Under the pieces are notes generated by a model. That model was not told the origin of the DNA. It did no database searches and saw only the letters and a program-made list of their open reading frames with translations. Made by a program: the position numbers and the translations under genes. Positions 52,625-64,000 of a stretch of 64,000 bases of DNA are shown here, piece after piece; position 1 is the first letter of the stretch; every line of letters starts with the position of its first letter. The stretch spans positions 64,001 through 128,000 of the forward strand of contig JAQFVV010013090.1 of the NCBI GenBank assembly GCA_028023455.1. The letters run 5' to 3'. This DNA comes from Epiperipatus broadwayi. Taxonomy: Eukaryota; Onychophora; Udeonychophora; Euonychophora; Peripatidae.

Positions 52625-53129
52625 TGTTATCAAATATTAAACAGCAAAACATGTGGCTCTAGGAATTGATTTTCTTTCAAATATTATTACAGACTGCATT
52701 TTAAATAAAACTGGAATAATTATGAAAAAGATTTAAACACTAAAAAATAATATATACAAAAAATATTTTACTATAAATGCTTTTATTTACTGCATACTAA
52801 AAAGTCAAGAAATAATTTTTTTCTCCAACCACAATTGGGGGCTTTGTATTAACCTTGAAATAAATGTGTAGGGCGTCTCAAAATTACTCCAATTGCGGTT
52901 GAAGAAAAAAATATTTTTCAGTGCATAGTAAATAAAAGTGTTTATATTAAAATATATGTTATTTAAAAAATTTTAATATTGAAATTTTTTTTTGTAATTA
53001 TTCCAGTTTTAATTAAAATGAAGAATAAAAACAATGTTGTAGTCTGTATAATATTTAAATGAAAATTTGCAGTAGAAATAGATTCCTAGAACCATATGAC
53101 TTGCTAGCTGTTCTATCACATTTGATAAC
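52625..53129. mobile_element. Foldback element with full-length arms
   Basis: About 505 bp. The left half pairs with the right half throughout: gttatcaaat, ctaggaat, cagact, aaaactggaataatta, cttttatttact and caacc.caattg all recur inverted in the right order. Only a short GC-richer centre (about 52,850-52,890) is unpaired. Arms differ by small indels. There is no open frame. Confidence 0.75.
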
Positions 53130-54745
53130 AATAAAAACAATGTCCTTAAAAAATTAATAAAGAATAGTTTAATATGTACTTACATGCTTTCAAATTCTTA
53201 CTTAAAAAAAACTATAAACAAAACTTGCCAGTCAATATTTTTCTGAGTTGTAGATTGTCAGTATTAATTCGTAAATGTTATTAATATCCAATGCAAACTT
53301 ATTTTTCATTGCAGTTATATATAAAGTATACTAAATTATAAATAAAGTACATTATCCATCTACATAAGATATTACTTTCTTCAATTTTGAATCATTCTTC
53401 ATTTGGCTTGGAACACCAATTACATTGCCTGTGTTGTCATACATTGCATATCAAATGTTATTTAACTTACATGTATTCTTTTGTACATTATGTTAATACA
53501 TTTATATAATTTGTTATTAATGAAGTTTATATATAAAAAAAATCGATTTCAATATTTTTTTTTTTTTAATATTCAGATATTTTTGGTAATTATTCCAATT
53601 CAAAATTTAAAACATGGATTATAAACTAATTCATTCGCATCAAAAATTGTTTACAATATTGTTTAGTCTGAAAAAGGTCTTATAAAAAAATCAACTTTGT
53701 TTCAACCAACAGAAAACAAAATTTCACACATTTTTTTTTAAAAAAAGAAACTTTTATAGTCAAAAGAAATCAAGATTTTTTTATTTCTATTTCAAATGAA
53801 CACTAAAACACTTTTAAGTCTAAGCTTTTTTTAAAATAAATATACATATATATATATATATGTGTAATGTATTTGAAATTAGGTTCGCCAATATCTCTAA
53901 AGTAAACAAACAAAGGCACTATTCTGAAATATTTCAATTCATATTTTATTATCATCAATTTCTAAAATATGAAAAATATGAAAGGAATCTATATGATGAA
54001 AGTATATTAATTTTTGATTTCAAAATTTTACCTAAATAGGTAGAGAGAATTTATAAGTTAAATAAAATAACTTAAAAAGATCTGATTTTTAAAAAATTTT
54101 GTTCTAAGTAAATTCTACTGAATTATATATATAAATCTTCTGAGTACAAAAAAAAAAATTAAGTCATATAGCTGGAAATGAAATATATATGTTACTTGCT
54201 CTAGTTGAAAACTGTTTTATTAATAGTTGGACATTGTTTCAAATAAGATTAATGATAAAATTATAGTCAAAATATGATTCGCAAGTGATTTTTTTTTTAA
54301 ATTATAATTAAAAAAAAAAAAAATTTGATTTAGAAAATATAATTGCATATCAAAACTTTGAGACAGAGAAGACTGTTTAGTTATATTAATCATTATTTAA
54401 AATTTTGAAGCCGTTTTTTTCCTGTATAATGCAGAATTAACACTAAATTTATTTCTTTTAGTGTGATTAATATGAATGAAGAGTGTAATCACTTTAAATG
54501 TTTCTTTATGCATTAAATTTTATTAACTTTAAATATAGTATTGCAAAAAAAAGTTCAATAGTAAAATCAAATTCCTAAAACTGTAACAAACTATTAAATT
54601 CTGAAATCAAAACATAATTAATACAATAATATATTAACAAAAGTACATTGTACTATGATTAGAAAAAAAAAACAATTGCAAAAGTGTAGGCTTTATCACA
54701 AAAATGAGTGTTATAACTTTATTCTTATTACATTGCCAAATCCAT
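53130..54745. other. AT-rich, nothing recognised
   Basis: A/T runs and a (TA)n tract near 53,843-53,860. Confidence 0.5.
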
Positions 54746-54912
54746 ATAATATTAAATCATCTATGTCTTTATTACTGTTTTACAATGCTTTTTATTATAA
54801 CCCACTATGACAGTTCTGAAGAAGATTGCAGAGGCAATCAAAACTGTCATAGTCAGTTGTAATAAAAAGCATTATAAAACAGTAATAAAGACCATAGATG
54901 ATTTAATATTAT
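54746..54912. mobile_element. Short foldback element with hammerhead-like core
   Basis: A 167-bp palindrome: taatattaaatcatctatg, then tttattactgtttta and gctttttatta, recur inverted at the right. Its centre reads ctatgacagttctgaagaag...aaaactgtcatag, related to the arm ends of the 37-kb foldback element. Confidence 0.8.
54815..54848 (+). ncRNA. Hammerhead-like core, covarying stem II
   Basis: The sequence reads ctgaaga, extra a, stem II gattgc/gcaatc (6 bp perfect), aaaa (G12 lost), ctgtc. Compared with the 37-kb element (gactgt/acagtc), both sides of stem II differ but pairing is kept. The lost G makes activity unlikely. Confidence 0.4.
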
Positions 54913-55862
54913 AGTGTTATATATAATTTAGATACTGCTGTAAAATAAACAAAGTAAGACCATTCCAAATTAATTTAAAATAATAAACTCAACTATAAAT
55001 TAAATTAAAAAAATTATTTTGTTATTACAAATAGAAAGAGGATAATAAAAAAATATTTGTCAATGTTATTACCTCTTATTCCATGGAACATGACACTAGA
55101 CAAATTTGATGATAGCAGCTTTCAGATGACATTAGTATACCTAAGAACAGAACAAATAAATTTAAAAGATATAGCTAAGAAGTGTTCATAACTATATTTT
55201 TCATTACATATAGAATTCTTCTTCAGCTCAATTTTCATGAATGCAGAAACCTAACCTAACCTAAAAAATATCCTGAGAAAGTTTAAACTAATACATATAT
55301 TCCAAACACTGGACAAAATTTCCCTGAACTTTGAATAAACTTTCAAAGATAAACAACTATACAACAGACGAGAATTCAAATGCATTATTTTTTTTTTGGT
55401 AACATGAAATAACCTAATAAATATTGTATCAGTCAATCTAAAGGTTATCATATTTGTGAAAATTTATTTCAGAATGTGATTGTTCTTGATATCCAAAAAA
55501 AAAAAAAAAAAACATTTAAACTAGTTCAATCCTTTCTCCAAATACAAGTTAAAATTCTTTAATTATCTTTTATCGTCTATTTAAACAGCATTTTTTCACT
55601 AGTCTTAAACATAGGTACAATTTAAATATAAGTAGCCGATTTATGCTACCGATGTAAATAAAATTTCAAATAAAATAAATTCAAACATGGGTTAATTAAA
55701 TATAATGTACACAAAAAAAAAACATTCACTTCTTAAATAATAATGATAATAATAACTTAACTCATCTGATTTCTGTTACTTGTGGCACACCAAAAAAAAA
55801 ATGTCAGTCTACATAGCATTTACTGCAATCATTTTAATGGGATGGGATATAGTAAACATACT

Positions 55863-56176
55863 ATTCCTATATGCCTATATTATATTCCACAATCCTGAAT
55901 GGCAAAAACAATAAATTACTAAGATCAAACTATATAGATAATTAGTGGTCTAAAACTATATTGAACATTTAAATTAAACTACATTGTTTAAACATATACA
56001 ATGCATAAAAATAAACATGATTCCTATATGCCTATATTATATTCCACAATCCTGAATGGCAAAAACAATAAATTACTAAGATCAAACCATATAGATAATT
56101 AGTGGTCTAAAACTATATTGAACATTTAAATTAAACTACATTGTTTAAACAAATACAATGCATAAAAATAAACATG
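55863..56176. repeat. Tandem duplication, 2 x 157 bp
   Basis: The unit 55,863-56,019 (starting attcctatatgcctatatta) is repeated at 56,020-56,176 with about two differences. There is no coding content. Confidence 0.9.
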
Positions 56177-56204
56177 ATCAAAAGCCAAAGATACAAAGAA
56201 ATAT

Positions 56205-56300
56205 TTCAGCGTCAGTGTCTTTCAAATATTTCCCAGAACCACAAACCCTTCTCGAACTCATTAAAATCTAAGAATACAAACTGAAATTATCTGGTTAAGT
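56205..56300. repeat. hAT-like terminal fragment (possible)
   Basis: cagtgtctttcaaatatttc followed by ccagaaccacaaacccttct resembles a CAGTGTTTCTCAA...-type hAT end. No partner end or duplication was found. Confidence 0.35.
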
Positions 56301-57700
56301 CAAGCGAAATTTCTGTTCTTATTTTCCCCATTAAAACTGAATAAAAAACCATGAATTAGTATCCATTACTCAGTACAAAAAAAAAAAAAAAATACTAAAT
56401 CTTTCCAAGTAAAATAAACTGAATATGGATACAGAACCTAAGGAATATTATATAATATTTTTTGTAAACAATCAATCCACTTTTTTTGCAAAGATTCTTT
56501 GAATAATCATGACGTCTGTTTCTTAAATATTTTCAAATGCTACTTTTATTCGATATAAAAAATAGAATGTCATTAAATGTAAAAAAATATTTAAAAAAAA
56601 CACCAAAAAACTCACAAAAAAAAAAAATTCTCATCACTAATTTAAGTAGTATTACACACTTATGACATAAAGCAACCTTACTAAAATGACTTTAAATTCT
56701 TTCATACTAAAAGTAAATGATTTAATCATAAATAAAATGAATAATTCTATATTATTATCCTAATGATAATTTCAAAATTTCCTAAATATGCAAATTAATC
56801 AAGTAAAGCACTCTCACAACTCAATCTTTAATGAAAGCTCAAATATTTGAAAATAAAATTTCTTTAAACTTCTATTATATTTTCTATTTAAAATAGAAAA
56901 AACATGATAATCTACATAAAATTGTTAAGAAAAGTAACTTACATTATGCCTATTTTATACCTGTAATCTAAACAACAAATGCATTTTTTTTCCGACTATA
57001 AATTTATTGAACAACATTTACATGATTGATTTTAAATTTGTATAATTATTACACTTTCTCAATAAAATTCATTGACAGATATTACTGCATTCATGAAAAT
57101 CTCAAAACCATAGAAGGATATCCATTATGTACTGAAAAGTATATTTATCAATGCTTATCAGCCAGATCATTTAAATGTATTTGCTCCATCTTAAGATAAT
57201 AAGTTTTTCTTTCAAAGCAATATTAGTTATTATTAAAATATTTTTAACATTTTTTAAAATAAATTCCCTCTCAACTTTTAGTTGTTTTGATCTAGATAAA
57301 GATTTTCAATCATGATCTAATTTAGGTTAAATTATTGTTTATTTAGTAGTTTTTATGTACATATATTATATAGGATGTTGAATTTGTATTAGATTATATT
57401 TTAGTTTTAATTTTACATTCAAAAATATAAAAATATTTATAAATAATTAAAAAAATGCTTTCAAATTTATAAACAATACATACATTTATATACAAATATA
57501 AAATTGCATTCATAATCATTAAAGAATATTTATAGAGATTTAAAAAATATTTCTTTTAATTTGGTATAAGCATTTTTCCGATAAATGATTGATATAATAG
57601 TAAAATTTTTGTGAAGAAATATTAGCCTTCTCATCGGAATATTTATATCCCATAAACATTTAAATTAATTTCATCAAATGGTTTATAATTATTATACTGC
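56301..57700. other. AT-rich, nothing recognised
   Basis: No coding or repeat signal could be supported. Confidence 0.5.
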
Positions 57701-57714
57701 GCTTCCAACACGCA

Positions 57715-57800
57715 CTAGTGAAGCTATATTTTAATTATGTTTTATTCTGGCTTAGCGCTTTCGGGATATTTGCTCCCATATTCATAGCCTGTATCATTCT
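57715..57800 (-). other. Probable 3' end of a PLE, with hairpin-GAAA motif
   Basis: The minus strand reads ggctatgaatatgggagc, then aaatatcccgaaagcgctaa, then gccagaataaaac. It lies just downstream of the GIY-YIG fragment in the same orientation. The ct-atga ... ccc-gaaa-gcgcta order resembles a hammerhead core missing one G. An aataaa signal follows. Confidence 0.35.
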
Positions 57801-57883
57801 CAATTTTATGTTATCGTTAGTGTATGCAAATATATGCAAATTAATCAACCAATCCATTTCTTGGAAATTGAGAAGCAAGAATC

Positions 57884-58035
57884 TCATCCATTGATGGCCT
57901 TTGGGTCGTTTGCAATGAAATATGCCACTTTTATTTTGCGTTTGGCATCATTTCTTTCCAAGCACATGATTTCAGCATTGGTGGGTTCAAAATTGTAATT
58001 AGATGTTTTTGGTGGTCTAGGAATATTGTAAAGAA
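57884..58035 (-). pseudogene. GIY-YIG endonuclease C-terminal fragment of a PLE (minus strand)
   Basis: The minus-strand open segment reads IPRPPKTSNYNFEPTNAEIM, then CLERNDAKRKIKVAYFIAND and PKAING, to a stop at 57,884-57,886. The ER.xxKRKxxxAxFIxxxxxAIN pattern matches the fragment at 13.9 kb and the GIY-YIG tail of PLEs. An AG dinucleotide upstream (58,019-58,020) mimics a splice acceptor, but the family match makes a host exon unlikely. After the stop, a shifted frame continues DEILASQFP, as expected for a decaying ORF. The upstream part of the element is not recognisable. Confidence 0.65.
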
Positions 58036-58936
58036 AACAAATCATATATAAGCAATAAGTAAAAAGAGAATAAATAGACAGTTTAGATTAAAAAATTTTA
58101 AATATTTAATTAGTTAGAGAATTCAAAATGGAGGAAGAAAATAAAATCAACACATGAATGCAATATTTAAATAAATTTTTAATCAAAAAAAGTTGATTTT
58201 GTAGATTAATATAATTACAATTAAGTAAATGGAGCAAAACAGAGAAGTTACCAGGAAAATAAAATAAATGGGAAACTTTCAGAATAAGACTATGAAGAAA
58301 AAATATTTTTTAAAAAATTGGTAAAAACCTTCAAATAATGAAGTATTGAAAAGAAGATCTTAGAATACAATTAAATTTTAGAAATGTAAAAATATAAATA
58401 GTTCTTACATATATCCGTATATGCAAATATATCTGACAAACCCAAATTCTTTTGCTAATATTAGGCAACAGCATTTTTAAAATATGTTCTTCTGCGATAT
58501 TGACAATTTTTTTTTATTTTAGACTAAAATTGCCCAATTACTATGAATTTTCACAATTGATAATACAAAGTATTTTTTTCACTTCATTTTCTTCTTCAAT
58601 TTATATTTCTGCTTTTATTCTTTATTCACTTATTAATTTTTCATCAGACTGAAAAAAAATAATTCACCAGGATTAAATTCCAACAATAAAAGATATCATT
58701 TCATTCTTACTTTAGAATTAAAGATTTATTTCTAATATTAAGTTGAATAATAATTCCACTTAACTATATACAAAAGAGAAATATTTTTCTTTTATTCATT
58801 AGAATAAATTAATTTTATTTCATTATATAAACCAAAAAATAAATAATAATTCAATCTAAATAATAACAAACAGCCATTCATAAATGAACATGGCGAATCT
58901 ATCTTCAAAACAAGAAAAAAAATCAGAGAAATAAAA

Positions 58937-60830
58937 CTATTCTAGAAATGAGTATCCACATATAGAACATGCTAGTTCGTTTTTCTTTTTACTTGATATT
59001 TTACAATGTTTCTCTTTTTTCTTAAGCAGAAAACTTTTCTTTCTGATATACTTCAATATCATATCTAAATGTACCTCTCCAATGTATTCTATTCTCTGCC
59101 ATATCTTCCCAATGGAAACAATTGACAAGGCACTTCTTTAAAATATCTTCTACGATAATTCTTATAATGTAAGCGAAGTCTACCTTTCCTATGAAACCTA
59201 TGCTCAAAATCACCATAAAGCACCAAATCATCCATTATTTACACATTTTATATATTTAATCCAATAAAGATATGGTTTTACAATAGTGGATTCAAAAGTA
59301 TCCTATCCAGCAAGCTGAATAATATATTAATTAGTTTTTCAATCTTATCATTATATTTTTCAAATTTTATGGAGCATCCTTAAATAAAACTTTTCTAATG
59401 CCTTTAAATTGAGCTGGTAGGGTGTCCAAGCTTCACTTCCATACAGTAAATTAGATAACATAATAGTTTTATATACAGCTAACTTAGTTGCAATATTTAT
59501 TTCTCTGTGGTGAAATATGCTATTTTTTAATTTGTTAAAAGCAGCAGCACAATGGAATCCATGTTAAACCTATCAAGGTTCTTAAATTGATTTACATTCT
59601 CAAATTTATAAAAATCCAAGCTAAAGATTGCTGAAGATTTTTCATCCATCACTGCTGATAAAAATCTTGAGTTTTTGAATACTAATTAATAAACCAAATC
59701 TTTATAAGTTGCATTTGAAATATTAAGAACATCTTGTAAATCGACTTTTGAACTGGAAAAAATACATAATTATCAACATATTATAAATGCAGAATCTAAG
59801 AAGATGAAGTTCTTATTTTTGTTTTTAATCAATTCTAATTACAAATTCCACCATCAACCTTATATATCTTCAACCCTGTTTTAAACAATTCCAAAGAGCA
59901 CTGTCATAAAAATTCAAAACAATACTGAAAGGAAAAGTTACACATTCCTGTTTAACACCAGTTTTCATTTCAAATGCCTGATTTTTGATCTACAATAATG
60001 CTTTCTCTCATTCTATTGCATGGAAACTGTATAATAATAATAAATTTTGGTGGACAATCAACTAATTTTAAGCAAGGCCATAGACTTGTCCTATTAACTA
60101 AATCAAATGCTTTGACCAAATCAGTAAAAGCAATATATAAACACTCCTTTGTTCCAACATTTATCTTGCATTTGCCTGATGATAAAAATTTATATCTATA
60201 GTGCTCTCTGATTCTCTAAAATCATAGTGAGTCTTTGGCCTGTATTTACCTATTCAAAAAAATTCTTCAAAGTACTTTTATTGTAGTAGGTAATAATATT
60301 CCACAATAATTACTGCATTCTTGTCTATTCCTGTTGTTTTTTAAGTCTGAATTAATAAAAGCATCTTTAAGATCAGATGGCATAATTTCTTGGGTCCAAA
60401 TATTCCTAAAAAAAATTCCAATATTTTTGAAGCTAACATCATCATCATATTTTAAAACTTCTCCAGATATTTCCATTTTTAAGATCACAAATTGTTGTTT
60501 TAACTTCATTAAGCTGGATATCTTTATCCAAATCTAAATGAGTAGATAAAATGGATATATCATTAAAAGTTATCTCAATTCTTGTATCGCTATTTTAAAA
60601 AATCATCCAAATACTCTTTGCATCTGTTCAAAATATCATTGTCCTTTTATAAGAGTGCAACTGCTGGATTTAATAGGATTGTAATAACCATGATCAACGA
60701 ATGTCTGTATCTTTTTTGCACTTTTAATCCACCAATCATTTTTAAGCTTTCAAGTCATTCATTGAACTTCTGTCTTCAGATCTTTATATTCATTATAAAG
60801 TTTCATATTTAACTATTATTCTGCTAAGCA
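58937..60830 (-). pseudogene. LINE with C-terminal zinc-finger-like motif, decayed (minus strand)
   Basis: In minus-strand order: DWWIKSAKKIQTF near 60,750; RT region IMPSDLKDAFINSDLKNNRN, then CSNYCGILLP (60,300-60,410; family VPSDLKDA.I..L.K.KG.R..C.NYRGISLL); VKAFDLVNRTSLW near 60,110; LAVYKTIMLSNLLYGSEAWT near 59,450; STIVK near 59,290; WEDMAENRIHWRGTFRYDI near 59,070-59,120; and a last CSICGYSF (59,000-58,950), the remains of a C2H2-like end. This family differs from the two plus-strand LINEs. It is 5'-truncated (no endonuclease seen) and inactive. Confidence 0.82.
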
Positions 60831-62640
60831 GAAAATGTCTCGTGCTTCCGTTTAATTATGAATATTTAAGAGCCCTTTATTAGTTCATTATTTAACCAAG
60901 ATATATAATATAAACTAAGCAAATTCTTAACTGTAAACTATAAAAATACAAGATTCACAGGAATGGTTTCTGGCAAATTCCCTTAATAACTAAACTGATC
61001 CTGTGAACCTTGTATTCTCAAAATCCACAATTTGTTATTATATAATGTTTTATATCTTACTTATATAATAAGTTAATAAAGAAGATTTAAATGCTCTCAT
61101 TCATATTATAAGACAGTAATTCCCAACTGGGGGACATGTAACTCCAAGGATATAAATCAGGACATTTAGGGACATGTTAAAAATGCAGAATAATAATGGA
61201 AAAAGGACATATGTCAACAATGTAAGACAAGATACAAGTAAAAAGTTATTACTAATCTCTAAATATTAATATAATTGCCTTTTTATTTTGGGCTTCAGAT
61301 AAATACTCTTCAAATTTGAAATATTAAACTTTAGTCTCTCTATGATATATTCTTTAATTAAACTAAAAGATGAAATATATCATACAATTTACAAATTATT
61401 TAAACGACCAATCTTATCAAACTTTTTTCAATCATGTGCCTTCTATAAACAAATGTATTTTTAAATTAATATTAACACTCAACCTGATTTCCATTTAGTC
61501 AAACCAAATCATTAACTGTTTATTAAAGTTTAAAAGAGTTAAAAGTTAAGAAATTAAATGAAATAAATAACGGGTAGAATGAGTTTCGTCATTATTTAAT
61601 CTTGAAAAAAGCCTTGCCCCTTGTTTTGTTATTTTAGTGAATGATGGAGAATCCTTCCCTAAACATTGTATTGCAAACACATGTTAGAGGCATGACCCTA
61701 ATAGATGAACTTTTATTATGATAAACATTCAAATGTTGTTATACCATCAGCATATAAGAGGACATCCCAGTCAGTTTTACGAGCAATGTTTAATGAGAGA
61801 GTTCTTTCAAATCTTCTCTTTTTCATCATTTTAAGTTTTAAATTAATTATTTGCAATAACAGCAGTTACACTAATCAAAATCATTTTACTAATAAATACA
61901 ATTTATAGAAATCAGCTGCCAAGAGTGTGAAAGTAGACAAAATATAGCTATGTAATGTATTAATTATATAATTGGTCATATATAAGTATATATAAACTAT
62001 TACTGAAACTATTTGAATTTTTGCTACAATAAAAAAAAAAATCTGAACCATTTTTTACAATTATTTATGATAGCTAATACAAAATATATTTTAAAGAATA
62101 TGATTATGTAACTCTAGAAAGTAAAATATTGTTTGGCTAAAATAGCTTTTTTACATTTATTTCTTTTTAATAATTATTAATTTAAATTTAGACTTAATTT
62201 TTTTTTTTTTTTTAGAAATTATACTTAAAACGTTTACATTTTATTACAATATTTTAGCAAGTGCTGGTAATGTTATCTCATTAGAATGCATGTACAGCGA
62301 AAATGTAAGTCCTTGTATATATTTGTATTAGATGAATAGACACCCACATGAATATATGTATAATAAACACTATGCCTGAAAGTAAAATGAATAAGACAAT
62401 AGGACACCATAATCATCATTAACATATGATTAAAAAGTTTTAAAATTAAATGAATAAATTAAAAATAAAAGTCATTAAAAAATATCCAAAATTAATTATA
62501 ATTATATGATTACAAAGAAAATCATTTCCTTTTAGAAACTTACCCTAAATATAATATTATTTTCAAAAAAATATATAAAATTTTTTATTATCATCAAAAC
62601 TTTGGCTTTCAAACAGACTTAGATAATGAATGTAATATAT
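60831..62640. other. AT-rich; one possible hAT-like end and a small hairpin
   Basis: Near 61,113-61,170, acagtaattcccaactgggg followed by gacatgtaactcc resembles hAT termini (CAGTGGTTCCCAACCTGGGG type), without a partner. Imperfect 17-bp inverted repeat atacaagattcacagga and tcctgtgaaccttgtat at about 60,948 and 60,997. Nothing else was recognised. Confidence 0.4.
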
Positions 62641-62656
62641 ATATTAGTTGTTGATA

Positions 62657-62837
62657 AACAGGCAAAAACTCACCATATAGTAGTGCCACCTTGTGCTAAC
62701 CAGAGTAATCAATGGATGCCAGAAGGCTTGTGCATAAAATCCCTATCTAGTGCCTACTCATCCAATATCCTCAGACTAGTTTCTGGCTTGTGGCCTTCAT
62801 CAGTGAAGAGCCTTGGATCTGAGAGCACTGCACCTGG
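62657..62837 (-). mobile_element. Hammerhead-bearing short retroelement, copy F (5'-truncated)
   Basis: A 181-bp copy with a 13-bp duplication (ttagttgttgata 62,644-62,656; ttagttattgata 62,838-62,850; one difference). The sense 3' end is intact, but the sense 5' end stops inside the region gtgcagtgctctc and lacks the catcacatgatc end. Such 5' truncation with long duplications is the mark of target-primed reverse transcription. Confidence 0.85.
62760..62818 (-). ncRNA. Type I hammerhead ribozyme-like motif (copy F)
   Basis: The minus strand reads ctgatga, aggcc/gcca stem II, gaaa, ctagtc. Stem I has two paired-position changes relative to the others (tcttca against tgagga), with pairing kept through a new U-A and a G-U. 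Confidence 0.7.
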
Positions 62838-62850
62838 TTAGTTATTGATA

Positions 62851-63880
62851 TTAAAAATATTTTTTATTGTCAATTTCTGAGCTTATGACTGTTTAATATG
62901 CCCAATTAAGCATCTATTATTTGGCATTTTATTACTCAACCTCTTAATCATACTGAAATTATCAATATCAGTTATCAGGAATCACTATCTATAATAAGCG
63001 CAAAATTTTGACCATAATTTTATTAGACTAGATTCTTGTTGCTTTTATTTTTATGTCAAAATATGTATTATATAAGCAAGTTAACACAAAGCCCTAAGTT
63101 TTTCCAAAGAACTGATCATATCATTTCTTTTATCTGATGTAATATATATATGAAGATCTTTCATCATAATTTTTAATTTATAAATTTATTTTTGATCATC
63201 TCTGTTGTTGCGCTTATTGTTGAAATTCTTATAAATGTTATTTCCACAATACTTTAGTCCTTTCAAAAATCTCTTGCCATTTAATTGTATTACAATATGA
63301 GAGTCAAGTTTCAATACAATATTATAAATGCTTTTTATCACTTCATATTTATAAAGAAATCATTATTCTATATTAAATTCCTCTAAAACATTAATGACTG
63401 ATTTAACCAATGTAAATTATGATGTTAAAAGTTATTAAAGCAGCTATTTTTTAAAATATTACTAATACTAAATTAAATTTCTTTCCCTATATGCTTGTAT
63501 ATTTGCAGTTCCACACACATATATAATGCAGTTTAACATTGCTCATTTTTAAATAAATATAACTATTAATATGATCTTTCACTGCCTAAAAGAAAATATA
63601 TCAGTAGTAATCTGACTATTACTAAAATTACATTAATTTCTTGCTGGGAATTGAAGCTTCATCCAATAAAACTGCAGATAGCAAAAAGTTATGTAATTTT
63701 GTTAATCAAAGATTACTGTTGACTTAATCATTTACATACAATAAAAGGTTGCAATGAATTAATAGCAACACCTCACAATAACAGCTGCTCATCAATTAAT
63801 GTCGATTAGTTAAAACAAACTCGCTTAAATTTTTATAAACATCACATGACCACCTCCTCTTATGCTTGTGTATAACTGTT
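62851..63880. other. AT-rich, nothing recognised
   Basis: No supported feature. Confidence 0.5.
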
Positions 63881-63884
63881 GTTA

Positions 63885-64000
63885 AAACAGGCAAAACTCA
63901 CTATATATATTGCCACACACAGCAAGCTAGAGTAATCAACGCATGCCAGAAGGCTTGTGCATAAAATCCCCATCTAATGCCTACTCATCCAATATCCCTG
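63885..64000 (-). mobile_element. Short retroelement family, copy G (cut by window end)
   Basis: Starts aaacaggcaaaactcactat and continues through gaaggcttgtgcataaaatc to ccaatatccctg at the window edge, that is, up to the stem I 3' strand of the hammerhead. The remainder lies outside. Confidence 0.8.

Noticed and set aside
57884-58035. First taken as a host exon because of an AG before an open segment
   Set aside because: The peptide matches the other GIY-YIG tail at 13.9 kb, so a PLE remnant is the better reading.
62626-62841. Open frame similar to one at 20,609-20,803
   Set aside because: The shared peptide comes from translating the short retroelement on its antisense strand; not a gene.
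1-64000. CRISPR arrays, bacterial operons, prophage
   Set aside because: No regularly spaced repeats, ribosome binding sites or long bacterial-type ORFs; the DNA is clearly eukaryotic.

Overview
The window is AT-rich animal (metazoan) DNA. Three lines of sequence support this: interrupted genes with GT...AG introns, tRNA-derived SINEs and non-LTR retrotransposons, and a split PHD-finger gene of the PHF10/SAYP type (a chromatin-remodeller subunit). There are no bacterial-style genes. An invertebrate with long introns seems likely, but I cannot name the clade. Most of the listed open frames are chance frames in AT-rich DNA or parts of repeats.

Host gene. Two exons at the left edge (1168-1280 and 1371-1476, minus strand) encode the first PHD finger and the start of the second in a PHF10-like protein. 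A serine/aspartate-rich, in-phase exon at 31340-31456 (minus) fits the acidic linker that precedes the PHD fingers. If it belongs to the same transcript, an intron of about 30 kb separates it from the PHD exons. The 3' exons lie left of the window. The 5' exons (SAY domain) were not found and probably lie to the right.

Mobile DNA. Nearly everything else that can be recognised is repeat-derived. There are decayed APE-type LINEs at 5.8-8.45 kb (+), 40.2-42.7 kb (+) and 58.9-60.8 kb (-), plus a LINE tail at 24.4 kb (-). Penelope-like element (PLE) relics include a reverse transcriptase at 10.2-10.97 kb and two GIY-YIG endonuclease tails (13.9 kb +, 57.9 kb -). Two tRNA-derived SINE copies carry target-site duplications. 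Two internally deleted pogo/Tigger-type DNA transposons (32.1 and 47.8 kb) have matching TIRs and TA duplications. Several foldback elements and possible hAT ends are also present.

Most notable system. A short element family (7 loci: 6.5, 19.6, 20.6, 44.5-45.7, 47.0, 62.7 and 63.9 kb) is flanked by 11-17 bp target-site duplications. On its sense strand it carries what reads as a type I hammerhead ribozyme: CUGANGA core, short stem II, GAAA, a 2-bp stem III, GUC cleavage triplet, and a long two-part stem I. This matches animal retrozymes, small non-autonomous retroelements thought to be mobilised by PLE machinery, and decayed PLE proteins lie in the same window. One locus is a 1.26-kb nested palindrome of such units. 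A second set of foldback elements (37.0 and 54.8 kb) carries a related hammerhead-like core whose stem II changes by covariation.
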